DNA from: a virus
Reading direction: 5' to 3' (one strand)
Virus record (IMG/VR): IMGVR_UViG_3300009130_000013
Span: 1-64,000 of that record
DNA length: 64,000 bases
Within the stretch, counting starts at the first letter, position 1. Every line of letters begins with the position of its first letter. Positions 38,311 through 47,401 of this stretch are shown here, piece by piece. Both the position numbers and the translations under genes were made by a program. Under the pieces are notes generated by a model. It was not told where the DNA came from. It did no database searches and was given only the letters and a program-made list of their open reading frames with translations.

Positions 38311-39553
38311 ACCGATTTATAGTTTAAAAAATCTCAACACAATCCAAGTAGAACTTACAGCCAATTGTAATGCTATGTGTCCTGCTTGTGACCGGTGGGT
38401 TAGAGATACCGATAATAAAGATAAAACACTAAAGGTTGGTGACTTAAACCCTACCATTAAACCTTACCAAGGTAGTAAAGGACATTTTACTTGGGAGGCT
38501 TGGCAAAATTTATTCAATAAAGAAACATTAGCAGACTTAAGAATGATCACCTATAATGGAACTTGGGGTGATGCTATTTTACATCCTGATATATTTTCGT
38601 ATACACAACATATCATTGATACAATAAAAGAAACAGATAATAAATTTTGTGCTCTTGAAATTAGTACCAATGCTGGTTTACATTCTACAGATTGGTGGAG
38701 AGAATTAGCAAACTTAAACAAACAATTTTATCAGCCATGGAGTAAAGTTATATTTTGTATAGATGGACTTGATGATAAAACCCATCAACTATATCGTAGA
38801 GCAGTTAAGTGGGAAAAGGTTATGGAAAATGCCAAAGCATATATAGACGAAGGTGGTAGAGCTGTTTGGCAATGGTTACAATTTGATCACAATAAACATC
38901 AAACAGAACAAGCAGAGGAATTAGCAAAAGAATTAGGGTTCGCTGAATTTTGGTTAAGAGGCAGTCGAGGTGAACGTTTAGCAGTACAAAAAACAATAGC
39001 AAAATTAGGTGACGACGATACTGATATCGGAAATGTAGACGTAGCCTTGTATAATAGCAAAGCAGTAAACAGACGTGTTAAACATAATGAAGCGAAAGAG
39101 GGCTCTATATCGTATATTACAGATAAGGATAAAGTATCAGTTAATACAAAAGAAATAACATCTAAATATAAGAATTACGAAGATTATAGAGAGAATACAA
39201 CGATTTCTTGTTCCTGGGGGAACAAAGGAAAAATCAACGTGGAGTTCAACGGTTTAGTCCATCCATGTTGTTACGTTAACCACTATATGAATAACTTCTG
39301 GAGTAAAGAACTAGATGGTCATTTAGAGGGTAGCGAATATGAGATTATGACAGATAGTTATGTTGGTCATTGGAATAATTTGAACCATAACAATCTACAG
39401 AACATATTATCTCATAACTTTTATATGAACGACCTGGAGCAATCTTGGAAAAATAAGACAGGTGATTTAGAACTTCCAAGACTAGGTGTTTGTGTAAGTC
39501 ATTGTGGTGAAGGCCACGAAAACATCAGAAGTTATGATGTAAGCAAACTGTAA
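38303..39553 (+). CDS. Radical SAM protein with C-terminal SPASM-like domain
   Basis: 416 residues. CNAMCPACDRW near residue 23; TYNGTWGDAILHP in place of GGEP; FCIDGLDDKTHQLYRRAVKW; FDHNKHQTEQAEELAKELGF; C-terminal ISCSWGNKGKINVEFNGLVH-PCC and VCVSHCGEG (auxiliary cluster). A clear paralog of the gene at 51226 (same DDKTHQLYRR and FDHNKHQ). Overlaps the muralytic gene by eight bases and is followed by ferredoxin and Fe-S carrier genes. Substrate unknown. Confidence 0.92.
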   Translation: MGEPIYSLKNLNTIQVELTANCNAMCPACDRWVRDTDNKDKTLKVGDLNPTIKPYQGSKGHFTWEAWQNLFNKETLADLRMITYNGTWGDAILHPDIFSYTQHIIDTIKETDNKFCALEISTNAGLHSTDWWRELANLNKQFYQPWSKVIFCIDGLDDKTHQLYRRAVKWEKVMENAKAYIDEGGRAVWQWLQFDHNKHQTEQAEELAKELGFAEFWLRGSRGERLAVQKTIAKLGDDDTDIGNVDVALYNSKAVNRRVKHNEAKEGSISYITDKDKVSVNTKEITSKYKNYEDYRENTTISCSWGNKGKINVEFNGLVHPCCYVNHYMNNFWSKELDGHLEGSEYEIMTDSYVGHWNNLNHNNLQNILSHNFYMNDLEQSWKNKTGDLELPRLGVCVSHCGEGHENIRSYDVSKL

Positions 39554-39564
39554 AGGAGAATATT

Positions 39565-39723
39565 ATGGATTATGTTACAGATAGAATGAAAGAAAAAGCA
39601 TCGCACGGTGGAGCAGGCTTAATCGCTATTGGAGTTTTAGTTTTAGTAGGCGGTAGTTTGGTACATTGGGCGGCCTGGGCCGCGATTGCCTATGGTGCTT
39701 ATCAAGTATTAAGCAAAGGCTAA
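39565..39723 (+). CDS. 52-residue membrane protein (holin-like)
   Basis: AAGGAG before the ATG; charged start, then a long Gly/Ala hydrophobic stretch (residues 15-48) that could form one long or two short helices. Holin-like in size and pattern only. Confidence 0.6.
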   Translation: MDYVTDRMKEKASHGGAGLIAIGVLVLVGGSLVHWAAWAAIAYGAYQVLSKG

Positions 39724-39731
39724 TTTTAACT

Positions 39732-40043
39732 ATGAGTACGTTCAAATGTATTACAAGATCGGGACGTGAATTTGATGTTGAGTACAATGAGAACGATAAC
39801 ATCATGGTGGCACTATATGATCACTTCAAAGGCGAACCTTGGGGAGACTGTGGAGGGTGTTGTATATGTGCCACCTGTCATGTTGAAATTATAAAAGGGT
39901 ATCCTAATATACCACACGAAGATGAAGAGGATACCTTAGAAGGGTCTTTTGAGAAGGTTGACAATAGCCGACTAGGTTGTCAATGTCCATTAAAAGGCAT
40001 AAAAGATAAGTCACTAGTCGTGAAAGTTCATCATATAGACTAA
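39732..40043 (+). CDS. [2Fe-2S] ferredoxin, adrenodoxin type
   Basis: 103 residues. Ligands Cys40, Cys46 and Cys49 in WGDCGGCCICATCHVEI and Cys83 in LGCQCPL follow the adrenodoxin/Fdx pattern (C-x5-C-x2-C...C). Such ferredoxins carry electrons for Fe-S assembly and P450s. It sits between a radical SAM gene and an A-type carrier; giving electrons to the radical SAM enzymes is an inference. Start set at 39732, short of the upstream frame. Confidence 0.9.
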   Translation: MSTFKCITRSGREFDVEYNENDNIMVALYDHFKGEPWGDCGGCCICATCHVEIIKGYPNIPHEDEEDTLEGSFEKVDNSRLGCQCPLKGIKDKSLVVKVHHID

Positions 40044-40077
40044 TAACGATAAGTATTATTAGTTAGGAATTATTAAA

Positions 40078-40410
40078 ATGATAGAAGTAACACAAAAAGC
40101 AAAAGACTATCTACTACAAGCTACAAACAGAAATGATCAACAATATGCTACTTTTTCTATAAAAGGTGGTGGTTGTAGTGGATTTACCTACGAATGGGAA
40201 TTTGCTAACGAAATAAAAGATCCTAAAGAATGGATTGAAGTACAATTAAGCGATAAATCAGATAAAAAATTAATGATAAATCGTCTCGCTGAAATGTATG
40301 TTTTAGGTAGCACAATAGACTATGTAGAAGAATTAGGTGGTTCCTTCCTAGCAATTAAGAACCCACAAGCCAAATCAAGCTGTGGCTGTGGCGATTCATT
40401 TGCTGTTTAA
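40078..40410 (+). CDS. A-type iron-sulfur carrier (IscA/ErpA/HesB family)
   Basis: 110 residues with the three invariant Cys: Cys33 in GGGCSGFTYEW, Cys102 and Cys104 in SSCGCGDSF. These proteins pass Fe-S clusters to [4Fe-4S] enzymes. Together with the ferredoxin it forms a likely cluster-supply pair for the many radical SAM proteins here. CGATAAGTATT upstream may be a late promoter. Confidence 0.92.
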   Translation: MIEVTQKAKDYLLQATNRNDQQYATFSIKGGGCSGFTYEWEFANEIKDPKEWIEVQLSDKSDKKLMINRLAEMYVLGSTIDYVEELGGSFLAIKNPQAKSSCGCGDSFAV

Positions 40411-40413
40411 GAA

Positions 40414-40422
40414 TATAAATAC
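40414..40422 (+). promoter_or_regulatory. T4-type late promoter
   Basis: TATAAATAC, followed by a leader with AGGAAC before the structural gene at 40451. Confidence 0.7.
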
Positions 40423-40450
40423 AATATAACATAAAAATAGGAACACGGAA

Positions 40451-41116
40451 ATGGCAAAACAAACTGTAAATCTAGGTAGTTCAGCAAATGACGGAACAGG
40501 TGATCCGTTAAGAACAGCCTTTGATAAAATTAATGATAATTTCGACGAACTATATAGTGCTGGAGCGGCCGGTACAAACTTAGACTTAACCGGAAACAGT
40601 ATAACAAGCATAGACACAAACGGCAATATTACACTTGATCCAAACGGAACAGGTAAAGTAGTAGTTAATACAGCCGCTAAACTAAACCTAGCTGACCATA
40701 ATGACCATTCCATCCTATTTACAAATACAGCAGGTGATGTTAGCAATAGCACAAAATTAACTTTTAATGCCGCAACTAGCACTTTCTCATTTGAAGATCT
40801 ATCAGTAAATGCTAGTACTATTTCATCTAATAACTCAAATCAAGATATAACACTTGACCCAGCTGGTACTGGAAGAGTAGCTGTTAACAGTTCACTAATT
40901 CCAGTTGATACAGCACAAGAAAGTTTAGGATTAGCAACTAAACAATGGTTAACTGTATTTGCTAGTACAGGTACATTTGGTACAACTAGTGCTAATTCAT
41001 CTTTACACAATCCAGGTTCGGCTCCAGGTTCACCAACAAATGGTATGATCTATTATGATAGTACAGCCCATAAATTCAAAGGCTATGCCAATGGTGCTTG
41101 GGTTGACTTACATTAA
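40451..41116 (+). CDS. Virion structural / fibre protein
   Basis: 221 residues. Opens QTVNLGSSANDGTGDPLRTA then FDKINDNFDELY, a common start in marine T4-like structural proteins. Two repeats ITLDP[NA]GTG[KR]V, and a C-terminal GMIYYDSTAHKFKGYANGAW module shared with the next gene. First of four consecutive fibre-type genes. Confidence 0.8.
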   Translation: MAKQTVNLGSSANDGTGDPLRTAFDKINDNFDELYSAGAAGTNLDLTGNSITSIDTNGNITLDPNGTGKVVVNTAAKLNLADHNDHSILFTNTAGDVSNSTKLTFNAATSTFSFEDLSVNASTISSNNSNQDITLDPAGTGRVAVNSSLIPVDTAQESLGLATKQWLTVFASTGTFGTTSANSSLHNPGSAPGSPTNGMIYYDSTAHKFKGYANGAWVDLH

Positions 41117-41129
41117 TAGGTAATACTTA

Positions 41130-42548
41130 ATGGCATATACAAGACAGATAGTAAACGTAGGTACAACAGCAGACGACGGTTCTGGTGATTACTTACGTGA
41201 TGCTTTAATAAAAGTTAATTCAAACTTTGAAAACTTATGGAGTGTCACAGCAGTAAATTCTGATTTAGACTTTACTGGTTCTACTATTTCGTCTGTGGTT
41301 ACTAACGAAGATATTATTTTAGATCCAGCAGGTACTGGTAAAATTATAGTAGCTAGTTCAATAGAACCACAAACAACAGCAACAGCTACATTAGGTTCAT
41401 CTAGTAAAGAATTTTCAAATGTTTATTCAGACATTGTAACAACAGATACATTAGCTTTAAATGGTTTATCTTCTGCTCCTTCAAGTCCAGCAGATGGTTA
41501 TTTGTATTATGATAGTGCTACTAAAAAGTTTGTTGGTCGTGTAGACGGTGGTTGGTTAAACGTACAAACTGTTGCCGTAGGTGCTGACAATAAATGGACA
41601 ACTTTTAATGCTGACACAGGAAGTACGGCGGCAAATACAACTACAGACGCTTTAACAATTACAGGTGGTACAGGAATTACTACAGCAATAAGTGGTGATA
41701 CAGTTACTATTACAAGTTCAAATCCTTCAGGATTAGATAATGTTGTAGAAGATACTACACCTCAACTAGGTGGTGGATTAGATACACAAGGTAATATTGT
41801 TTCAGCAAGTACTGGATACTTAAAATTTGGTGCGACATTACCTGGATCACTAGCAACTAGAACAGTTGGTCTTGGTGCTTATTTTACTTCAAATAGTGAT
41901 AACTCACAAAGACATTATTCTAGTAGTTGGATGAACAAACAAACATTAACAGCTAACGTCGATGCCAATAATAAAAAACAAGGTTGGTCATATGATAATA
42001 CTTTAGATATAGCAGGCTTTACACATGGAATTGACGATGCTACTAATTCTTCTAAAAACTGGGGCGATTATGAATATACTATTGTTACAAATTCAAGTGC
42101 TTCAGCTAAATCAATAAATGGTGTAACAGGTAGATTTGTTAAAGGTGAAATTGCTTACGATTCAACTGGAGATATTTCAGCAACTAACGTAATTGGTTTA
42201 GAAGCAGTAGGATCAACTGACACAGGCGGAACAACTACAAACTTAATTGGTGTTAAGGCTAAAACTGATAAAGGTGGTAGTACTACAGTAACAAATAGAT
42301 ATTCAATTTATGCTGATAATAGTGACGATACATTGTATAGTGTAGGTCCTATTAAAACAGATGCTAAAGTAACAACTACAAGCGATAAATTTAATGTAGC
42401 AACTAAACTTACACCTGGTTCAGCAGTAGGATCAGCTGGTGATGTTACTGGTGATATTGCTTTTGATGATGATTACATCTACTACTGTACAGCTGATCAT
42501 GACGGTTCAACAGCTATTTGGAAAAGATCAGCACTCTCTACTTGGTAA
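41130..42548 (+). CDS. Virion structural / fibre protein
   Basis: 472 residues, beta-rich with Thr/Gly repeats. Same N-terminal VGTTADDGSGDYLRDALIKV as its neighbour, IILDPAGTGKI, an internal GYLYYDSATKKFVGRVDGGW module, and a C-terminal YYCTADHDGSTAIWKR module also found at 45.6 kb. Late structural gene. Confidence 0.8.
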   Translation: MAYTRQIVNVGTTADDGSGDYLRDALIKVNSNFENLWSVTAVNSDLDFTGSTISSVVTNEDIILDPAGTGKIIVASSIEPQTTATATLGSSSKEFSNVYSDIVTTDTLALNGLSSAPSSPADGYLYYDSATKKFVGRVDGGWLNVQTVAVGADNKWTTFNADTGSTAANTTTDALTITGGTGITTAISGDTVTITSSNPSGLDNVVEDTTPQLGGGLDTQGNIVSASTGYLKFGATLPGSLATRTVGLGAYFTSNSDNSQRHYSSSWMNKQTLTANVDANNKKQGWSYDNTLDIAGFTHGIDDATNSSKNWGDYEYTIVTNSSASAKSINGVTGRFVKGEIAYDSTGDISATNVIGLEAVGSTDTGGTTTNLIGVKAKTDKGGSTTVTNRYSIYADNSDDTLYSVGPIKTDAKVTTTSDKFNVATKLTPGSAVGSAGDVTGDIAFDDDYIYYCTADHDGSTAIWKRSALSTW

Positions 42549-42567
42549 AATCCTAACTATATTTTCT

Positions 42568-42576
42568 GATAAATAC
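42568..42576 (+). promoter_or_regulatory. Late promoter abutting start codon
   Basis: GATAAATAC, four bases before the ATG at 42581; no Shine-Dalgarno. Confidence 0.5.
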
Positions 42577-42580
42577 TTGT

Positions 42581-44902
42581 ATGAGTAAACCCATATGGAC
42601 AACGCCAGCGGGTAGTCTAGGAACTATCCAAGAGAACGAATATTATAGCCTTCCAATAGAATGTGATTACGGTGAAAGGCATGATATTGTTTATACCCTA
42701 CAGGCTGGCAAATTACCACAAGGATTATTAATTAGACGAGACGGTATCTTAGAAGGACAACCTACTTGTAAGGTTGATGTTGCTGGTATTCCAGTGGAAG
42801 TAGGGCAAGATGTCAAAAGCACATTTGCCATAAGGGCTTCAGCAGATGGGTTTGTAACAGATAGAACATTTGAATTAACAGTAACAGGACAAGATGCTCC
42901 TATGTTTACTACATCAGCAGGTGTTATTGGAACATTTGTAGATGGTCAAGAAGTTAATTTACAACTAACAGCACACGATCCAGACCCAGACGACACATAT
43001 ACATTTTTAAAAACATCAGGTGAATTACCACCAGGTGTTACAATGGATTCAAGTGGTAAAATTACAGGGTTTATTACACCTTCTAAAATACCTGGATCAC
43101 CTGATCCTGGTTTAGATAAAACATACTTTGACCTGTATAGTTTTGACTTCACAAACAACTATATTAGTAAAGCATATGAATGGACAGTAGCAGTAACTGA
43201 TAGTAAAGATACAGCAATAAGAACATTTGCTATTGATGTTAAAGCATCTTCTACATTAAGAGCCTCAACTGATGCCATAAAAGCCAGTAACACAATAATG
43301 ACAGCTGATTCTAGTGTTTTTCATCCACCACAAATAACAAATAAAAGTTATGTGTTTGATAATATCTTACATAGTAACAAATGGTACTTACAAGTACTTG
43401 GTTACGACTATGACGAAACACCTATAACATATAGTATTAGTTCTGGAGCACTACCATCTGGGCTATCAATTAATTCAACATCAGGTTGGATAACAGGAAA
43501 CTTACCATCTATTACTGACATCAAAAAACAATACAAGTTTACAGTAAGGGTTACAAAATCAGACAATCCAAATTACTATAGCGAAAAAGAATTTACACTT
43601 AACCTTGTAATAGATAGTGCTGTTACTCCTACATGGAAAACTCCTGCTATATTAGGAACAGTTATTAGTGGAGAACCTAGTAGACTTTATGTTGAAGCTA
43701 CAAGTACAATGTCAGAAAGTTTTTCTTACAGAATTAAATCAGGAACTAAAAGTGGATTGCCACAAGGACTACAACTAGAAACAGATGGAACAATATCTGG
43801 TGTACCTAGCTTTGGTAGTTTCTCAAATGATAATAATACTACAACATATGATAACAAGTTATTAACATTTGACAAATCATTTAAGGTTACAATCCAAGCC
43901 GTTAATGCCAACGGAAGTGTAAGGGCTGAAAGAGAATTTACAATATTAATTAAGAACGAAAACTTTAAGCCTTATGAAAATGTTTATGTTGTTAATCAAT
44001 CAACTGATGTTAATAGAACAGCTTGGTTTAATATGGTTAACAATCATGATAACATACCAAACGAATTTATATATAGACCAAACGATCCATTTTATGGTGT
44101 TGAACGAAGTCCTAAAATATTATTAGCACATGGATTATATCCTAAATTAAGTTCTGAATACATGACAGTTTTACAGAAAAACTTTTATAAAATAGACTTA
44201 AACTATGGAGAAATAAAAACAGCTCAAGCAGTTGATCCTGATACTGATAAAGTAGTATATGAAGTTGTATATGCTGAAATAGTAGATCGACACACCGAAA
44301 AGAACACAGATGGAAAACTAATCCCAGGCAATGTAAAAATTGTAGCCAATTCGGCAACTACAATTACCAGTTATAGTTCTCCTTTAACAGTTGATGAGAT
44401 AACTAAAGGTAACACTAATTTAATTACTGGTGATGTTAAAAACAAAACAATACTTTATCCAAGTGGACTTGAAATTATGCGACAAGCTATTATTTCAAGT
44501 ATTGGACATTTAGATAGTAGAGTTTTACCATTATGGATGAGAAGTGCTCAAGCAGATGGCAAGATTTTAGGTTACATACCAGCAGTTATCTTATGTTATG
44601 CTAAACCAGGCAAAGCGGCACAGATCAAGTATTATTTAGATAAAGATAAAACAATAGACTTAAAGAAACAAATATTTACTGTAGATAGATTCCTTTGGGA
44701 TAACAGTCGAAGTAAAAACTTTAATAAAACTACTCAAAAGTGGAGTACAACAACTGAAACAACATATGATGGTGATACAACTACTTTTGAGGGCTCTTAT
44801 ACCAGCTTTTTTGGTAATGTTGATAAAAGAGAACAAAATTGGAACACAGGCGATCAATATTTGAAGTTCCCGAGAGAACATATAATGGATACGCCGAACT
44901 AA
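42581..44902 (+). CDS. Large tail/fibre protein with repeated Ig-like (He_PIG) domains
   Basis: 773 residues. At least four putative-Ig repeats, recognised by the phrase PxGLxxxxxGxIxGxP (PQGLLIRRDGILEGQP, PPGVTMDSSGKITGF, PSGLSINSTSGWITGN, PQGLQLETDGTISGVP). The C-terminal 300 residues are different and may attach to the virion (ILAHGLYPKLSSEYM, DSRVLPLWMRSAQ). Ig-like domains on virions bind cell-surface sugars. Predicted leaderless from the late motif in front. Confidence 0.85.
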   Translation: MSKPIWTTPAGSLGTIQENEYYSLPIECDYGERHDIVYTLQAGKLPQGLLIRRDGILEGQPTCKVDVAGIPVEVGQDVKSTFAIRASADGFVTDRTFELTVTGQDAPMFTTSAGVIGTFVDGQEVNLQLTAHDPDPDDTYTFLKTSGELPPGVTMDSSGKITGFITPSKIPGSPDPGLDKTYFDLYSFDFTNNYISKAYEWTVAVTDSKDTAIRTFAIDVKASSTLRASTDAIKASNTIMTADSSVFHPPQITNKSYVFDNILHSNKWYLQVLGYDYDETPITYSISSGALPSGLSINSTSGWITGNLPSITDIKKQYKFTVRVTKSDNPNYYSEKEFTLNLVIDSAVTPTWKTPAILGTVISGEPSRLYVEATSTMSESFSYRIKSGTKSGLPQGLQLETDGTISGVPSFGSFSNDNNTTTYDNKLLTFDKSFKVTIQAVNANGSVRAEREFTILIKNENFKPYENVYVVNQSTDVNRTAWFNMVNNHDNIPNEFIYRPNDPFYGVERSPKILLAHGLYPKLSSEYMTVLQKNFYKIDLNYGEIKTAQAVDPDTDKVVYEVVYAEIVDRHTEKNTDGKLIPGNVKIVANSATTITSYSSPLTVDEITKGNTNLITGDVKNKTILYPSGLEIMRQAIISSIGHLDSRVLPLWMRSAQADGKILGYIPAVILCYAKPGKAAQIKYYLDKDKTIDLKKQIFTVDRFLWDNSRSKNFNKTTQKWSTTTETTYDGDTTTFEGSYTSFFGNVDKREQNWNTGDQYLKFPREHIMDTPN

Positions 44903-44925
44903 ATACAGTATACGGAGAATAGAAA

Positions 44926-45696
44926 ATGGCAAGTAGTATTACACCGACTAACATAAGCGTAACTTTCCCAATAGCTGGGCAAGATAACGACTCGCAAGGG
45001 TTTAGAGATAACTTTAATAACATTAAAACTAACCTAACTTATGCTAAAACAGAATTAGAAGATATACAAGCAAAAGGTATATTTAAAAGTGCTTTAACAG
45101 GTACAACACTATCTAATGATGGTGCTGGTGCTGTTCTTGAAGACTTTGAACTTAAAGACATTTCCGAAACTAAAATTGACAAAGGTACAAACTCAGGTAC
45201 TGTAGCAATTGATTTCTCCGCAGGTCATTTCCAAACAATTCAAACAAGTGGTGATGTTACTTTAGACTTTACTAATTTTCCAGCAAGTGGTAAAATTGGT
45301 TCTGTAACAGTTGAAGTTAACGTTACTACAGCACACAAATTAGGATTACCTGCTACAGTAACTATTGGCGTTGCTGACTTGGCAGACTATAATTCAACAG
45401 CTAGAAAAATTGGGTTTGCGGCAGATGGAAAATATAGATTTAAATTTACATCATACGATGGCGGAACTTCTGTAGCAATAGAAGATCTTAATAGAGCACC
45501 AAATAGAGTACATGGTAACACATTACAACTTGTTCCAGTTCCTGGAAGTGATGTTGCTAACTTTAAAACTGTTGGTGTTGCTGGTAATAAAGCCGGAATG
45601 ATAGCCATTGATGCTGATGCTATCTATATTTGTACAGCAGATTACGATGGCTCTGCCAATATTTGGAAAAAAGCTACATTAGTAGCAAGTTCATAA
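44926..45696 (+). CDS. Virion structural / fibre protein
   Basis: 256 residues: MASSITPTNISVTFPIAGQD, NDSQGFRDNFNNIKTNL, beta-rich middle, and the same C-terminal module (AIYICTADYDGSANIWKK) as the gene ending at 42548. GGAG before the start and CTAAATAC further up. Confidence 0.8.
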   Translation: MASSITPTNISVTFPIAGQDNDSQGFRDNFNNIKTNLTYAKTELEDIQAKGIFKSALTGTTLSNDGAGAVLEDFELKDISETKIDKGTNSGTVAIDFSAGHFQTIQTSGDVTLDFTNFPASGKIGSVTVEVNVTTAHKLGLPATVTIGVADLADYNSTARKIGFAADGKYRFKFTSYDGGTSVAIEDLNRAPNRVHGNTLQLVPVPGSDVANFKTVGVAGNKAGMIAIDADAIYICTADYDGSANIWKKATLVASS

Positions 45697-45706
45697 TAAA
45701 AAATAC

Positions 45707-45736
45707 TTGACTTTGTAACCTCTTTGATGCTATAAT
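45707..45736 (+). promoter_or_regulatory. Sigma70-type promoter
   Basis: TTGACT, 18 bases, TATAAT, then a leader with GGAGG before 45758. Confidence 0.75.
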
Positions 45737-45757
45737 AGTATTTTATGGAGGCTATAG

Positions 45758-46165
45758 ATGACAACCATCTTAAACAACTATTCAAAATTTGTTGAAACTG
45801 TCACAAGCGAAGAAGCAAATGACACAAATACCCTTATAGATAAACTTAAAGAGATAGAAGCATCTTCGGGAGTAAACTTGGCTTTACTTATGAATGGTGC
45901 GATTGGTATCTCATCAGAAGGAGGAGAATTCAGTGAAATTGTTAAAAAATGTGTGTTCCAAGGTAAGCCACTTAACGATGAAACTATATTTCATTGTAAA
46001 CGAGAACTTGGTGATATTATTTGGTATTGGAGTAATTGCTGTAGGGCTCTTGGCTTGGACCCAAATAAAGTCATAGAAGAAAATATAAACAAACTATCAA
46101 GTCGTTACCCAGGCGGTTCATTTGATGTATATCATTCTGAAAATAGAAAAGAGGGAGACCTATAA
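45758..46165 (+). CDS. MazG-like nucleotide pyrophosphohydrolase
   Basis: 135 residues. The MazG metal motif is visible as SSEGGEFSEIVKK and RELGDIIWYWSNCCRALGLD, with INKLSSRYPGGSF at the end. Phage MazG proteins hydrolyse dNTPs or ppGpp-like nucleotides and may slow the host stringent response. First gene of an operon. Confidence 0.88.
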   Translation: MTTILNNYSKFVETVTSEEANDTNTLIDKLKEIEASSGVNLALLMNGAIGISSEGGEFSEIVKKCVFQGKPLNDETIFHCKRELGDIIWYWSNCCRALGLDPNKVIEENINKLSSRYPGGSFDVYHSENRKEGDL

Positions 46166-46443
46166 TGTTTAATCCACTCGCTCCTAATCTAGATGATTAC
46201 AGCATAGATGATTTAACTAAAAGATTATCCCAACTAAATGCTAGACTATCTGGTGCTATTAAAAGTGGTAACCCTACTGTAGCACAACAGGTAAGAGTAT
46301 TAATAATGGAAGCTTCTGAAGAACTTGCTAAACGTAACAGAGATTTAATGAAAAAAACACAAGAAGAAATGAATAAGGGTAAAGAACCTGTAAGAAAAGA
46401 TCTTGACCCTGAAAACACAGACCCAATGGATATAGGCGAATGA
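46165..46443 (+). CDS. Hypothetical phage protein
   Basis: Ninety-two residues, helical and acidic (LTKRLSQLNARLSGAIKSGN). A protein of this form is usual in marine T4-like phages, from memory. Unknown. Confidence 0.75.
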   Translation: MFNPLAPNLDDYSIDDLTKRLSQLNARLSGAIKSGNPTVAQQVRVLIMEASEELAKRNRDLMKKTQEEMNKGKEPVRKDLDPENTDPMDIGE

Positions 46444-46682
46444 AAGGAATCAGAGCACACAAACGGAAACCAAAAGAAAAAGATTTCTTAGAAGAAGCCG
46501 AAAAGGAGAAAAGAGAATTGAACGAATCTTATCAAGAGTCAAAACGACAAACTAAAGAAAGAAAATATCAAAACCTAGCTGACTGTATTAGATCCGATCA
46601 GTTATCAGCAAGACAAGTAGTACAAGAAATGGAAGCTGATCCTGAGTTTAAAGAATGGTACAAAAAAAGGTACTTAAAATGA
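46440..46682 (+). CDS. Hypothetical charged helical protein
   Basis: Eighty residues, highly charged coiled-coil type (EEAEKEKRELNESYQESKRQ). Overlaps both neighbours (ATGA). Confidence 0.7.
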   Translation: MKGIRAHKRKPKEKDFLEEAEKEKRELNESYQESKRQTKERKYQNLADCIRSDQLSARQVVQEMEADPEFKEWYKKRYLK

Positions 46683-46876
46683 CAACAAAGCCATTTAAAA
46701 AAATGTGGCAATTAAGAATTCCATTTCCTGATATGCCAGAGTTATGGCAAGATTGGAATTGGGAATACAATAAAGAAGAAGCAAAAGCAAACATTGAGAA
46801 AAAAATGAAAGCATGGCGTGAAAGCGAAGGCGGTAAAAAGTTTTTTAAACATTTTGGTAACAGATATGATCGATAA
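46679..46876 (+). CDS. Hypothetical small protein
   Basis: Sixty-five residues, Trp- and Lys-rich. Start fixed by the overlap with the previous stop. Unknown. Confidence 0.7.
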   Translation: MTTKPFKKMWQLRIPFPDMPELWQDWNWEYNKEEAKANIEKKMKAWRESEGGKKFFKHFGNRYDR

Positions 46877-47375
46877 GTACGGGCAAGTATACTTTAATGA
46901 AAACGAAGCTATAAATTTAGTTTATGCTAACCCTAAAATAGACTTGAGTAATATTAAAATTGAAGACCCAAGTAAATTTAATAAAGCAGTAGAAGAATTA
47001 TACAGTGACGTACCAAAGTTAAAACAATATGTACCTTTGGATATAAGTATCGAAGAATTCGATAGAAACAATCAAAATAATTGGTTTATGCCTAAAGAAT
47101 ATATCGAGTTTGATATAGCAAAATGGGTATTAGAACAATGTGATGGTGATGCTGAATTACAACGGGCTGGAGAAGAATTAATGTCTTTTCAAGAACGTAA
47201 TTTATTACCATTATTAAATTTTATGTATTATCTAGTTAACATCATGAGAGAAAATAACATAGTCTGGGGTGTAGGTAGAGGATCTAGTGTATCTAGTTTT
47301 GTATTATACAAAATTGGAATTAATAGAATAAACCCGATATATTACAGTTTAGACTTCTCTGAGTTTCTAAGATAA
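46866..47375 (+). CDS. Truncated DNA polymerase III alpha (DnaE)-like protein
   Basis: 169 residues. The C-terminal VWGVGRGSSVSSFVLYKIGI then NPIYYSLDFSEFLR matches the first conserved palm segment of C-family polymerases (GPGRGS...SLVAY...DPLxxxLLFERFL), but the protein stops there; the catalytic aspartates are absent. It cannot polymerise DNA alone. It may be a relic or may bind host replication parts. Start at 46866 is chosen inside the overlap with the previous gene. Confidence 0.7.
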   Translation: MIDKYGQVYFNENEAINLVYANPKIDLSNIKIEDPSKFNKAVEELYSDVPKLKQYVPLDISIEEFDRNNQNNWFMPKEYIEFDIAKWVLEQCDGDAELQRAGEELMSFQERNLLPLLNFMYYLVNIMRENNIVWGVGRGSSVSSFVLYKIGINRINPIYYSLDFSEFLR

Positions 47376-47401
47376 TATATACATATACAGGAGAATAACT
47401 T

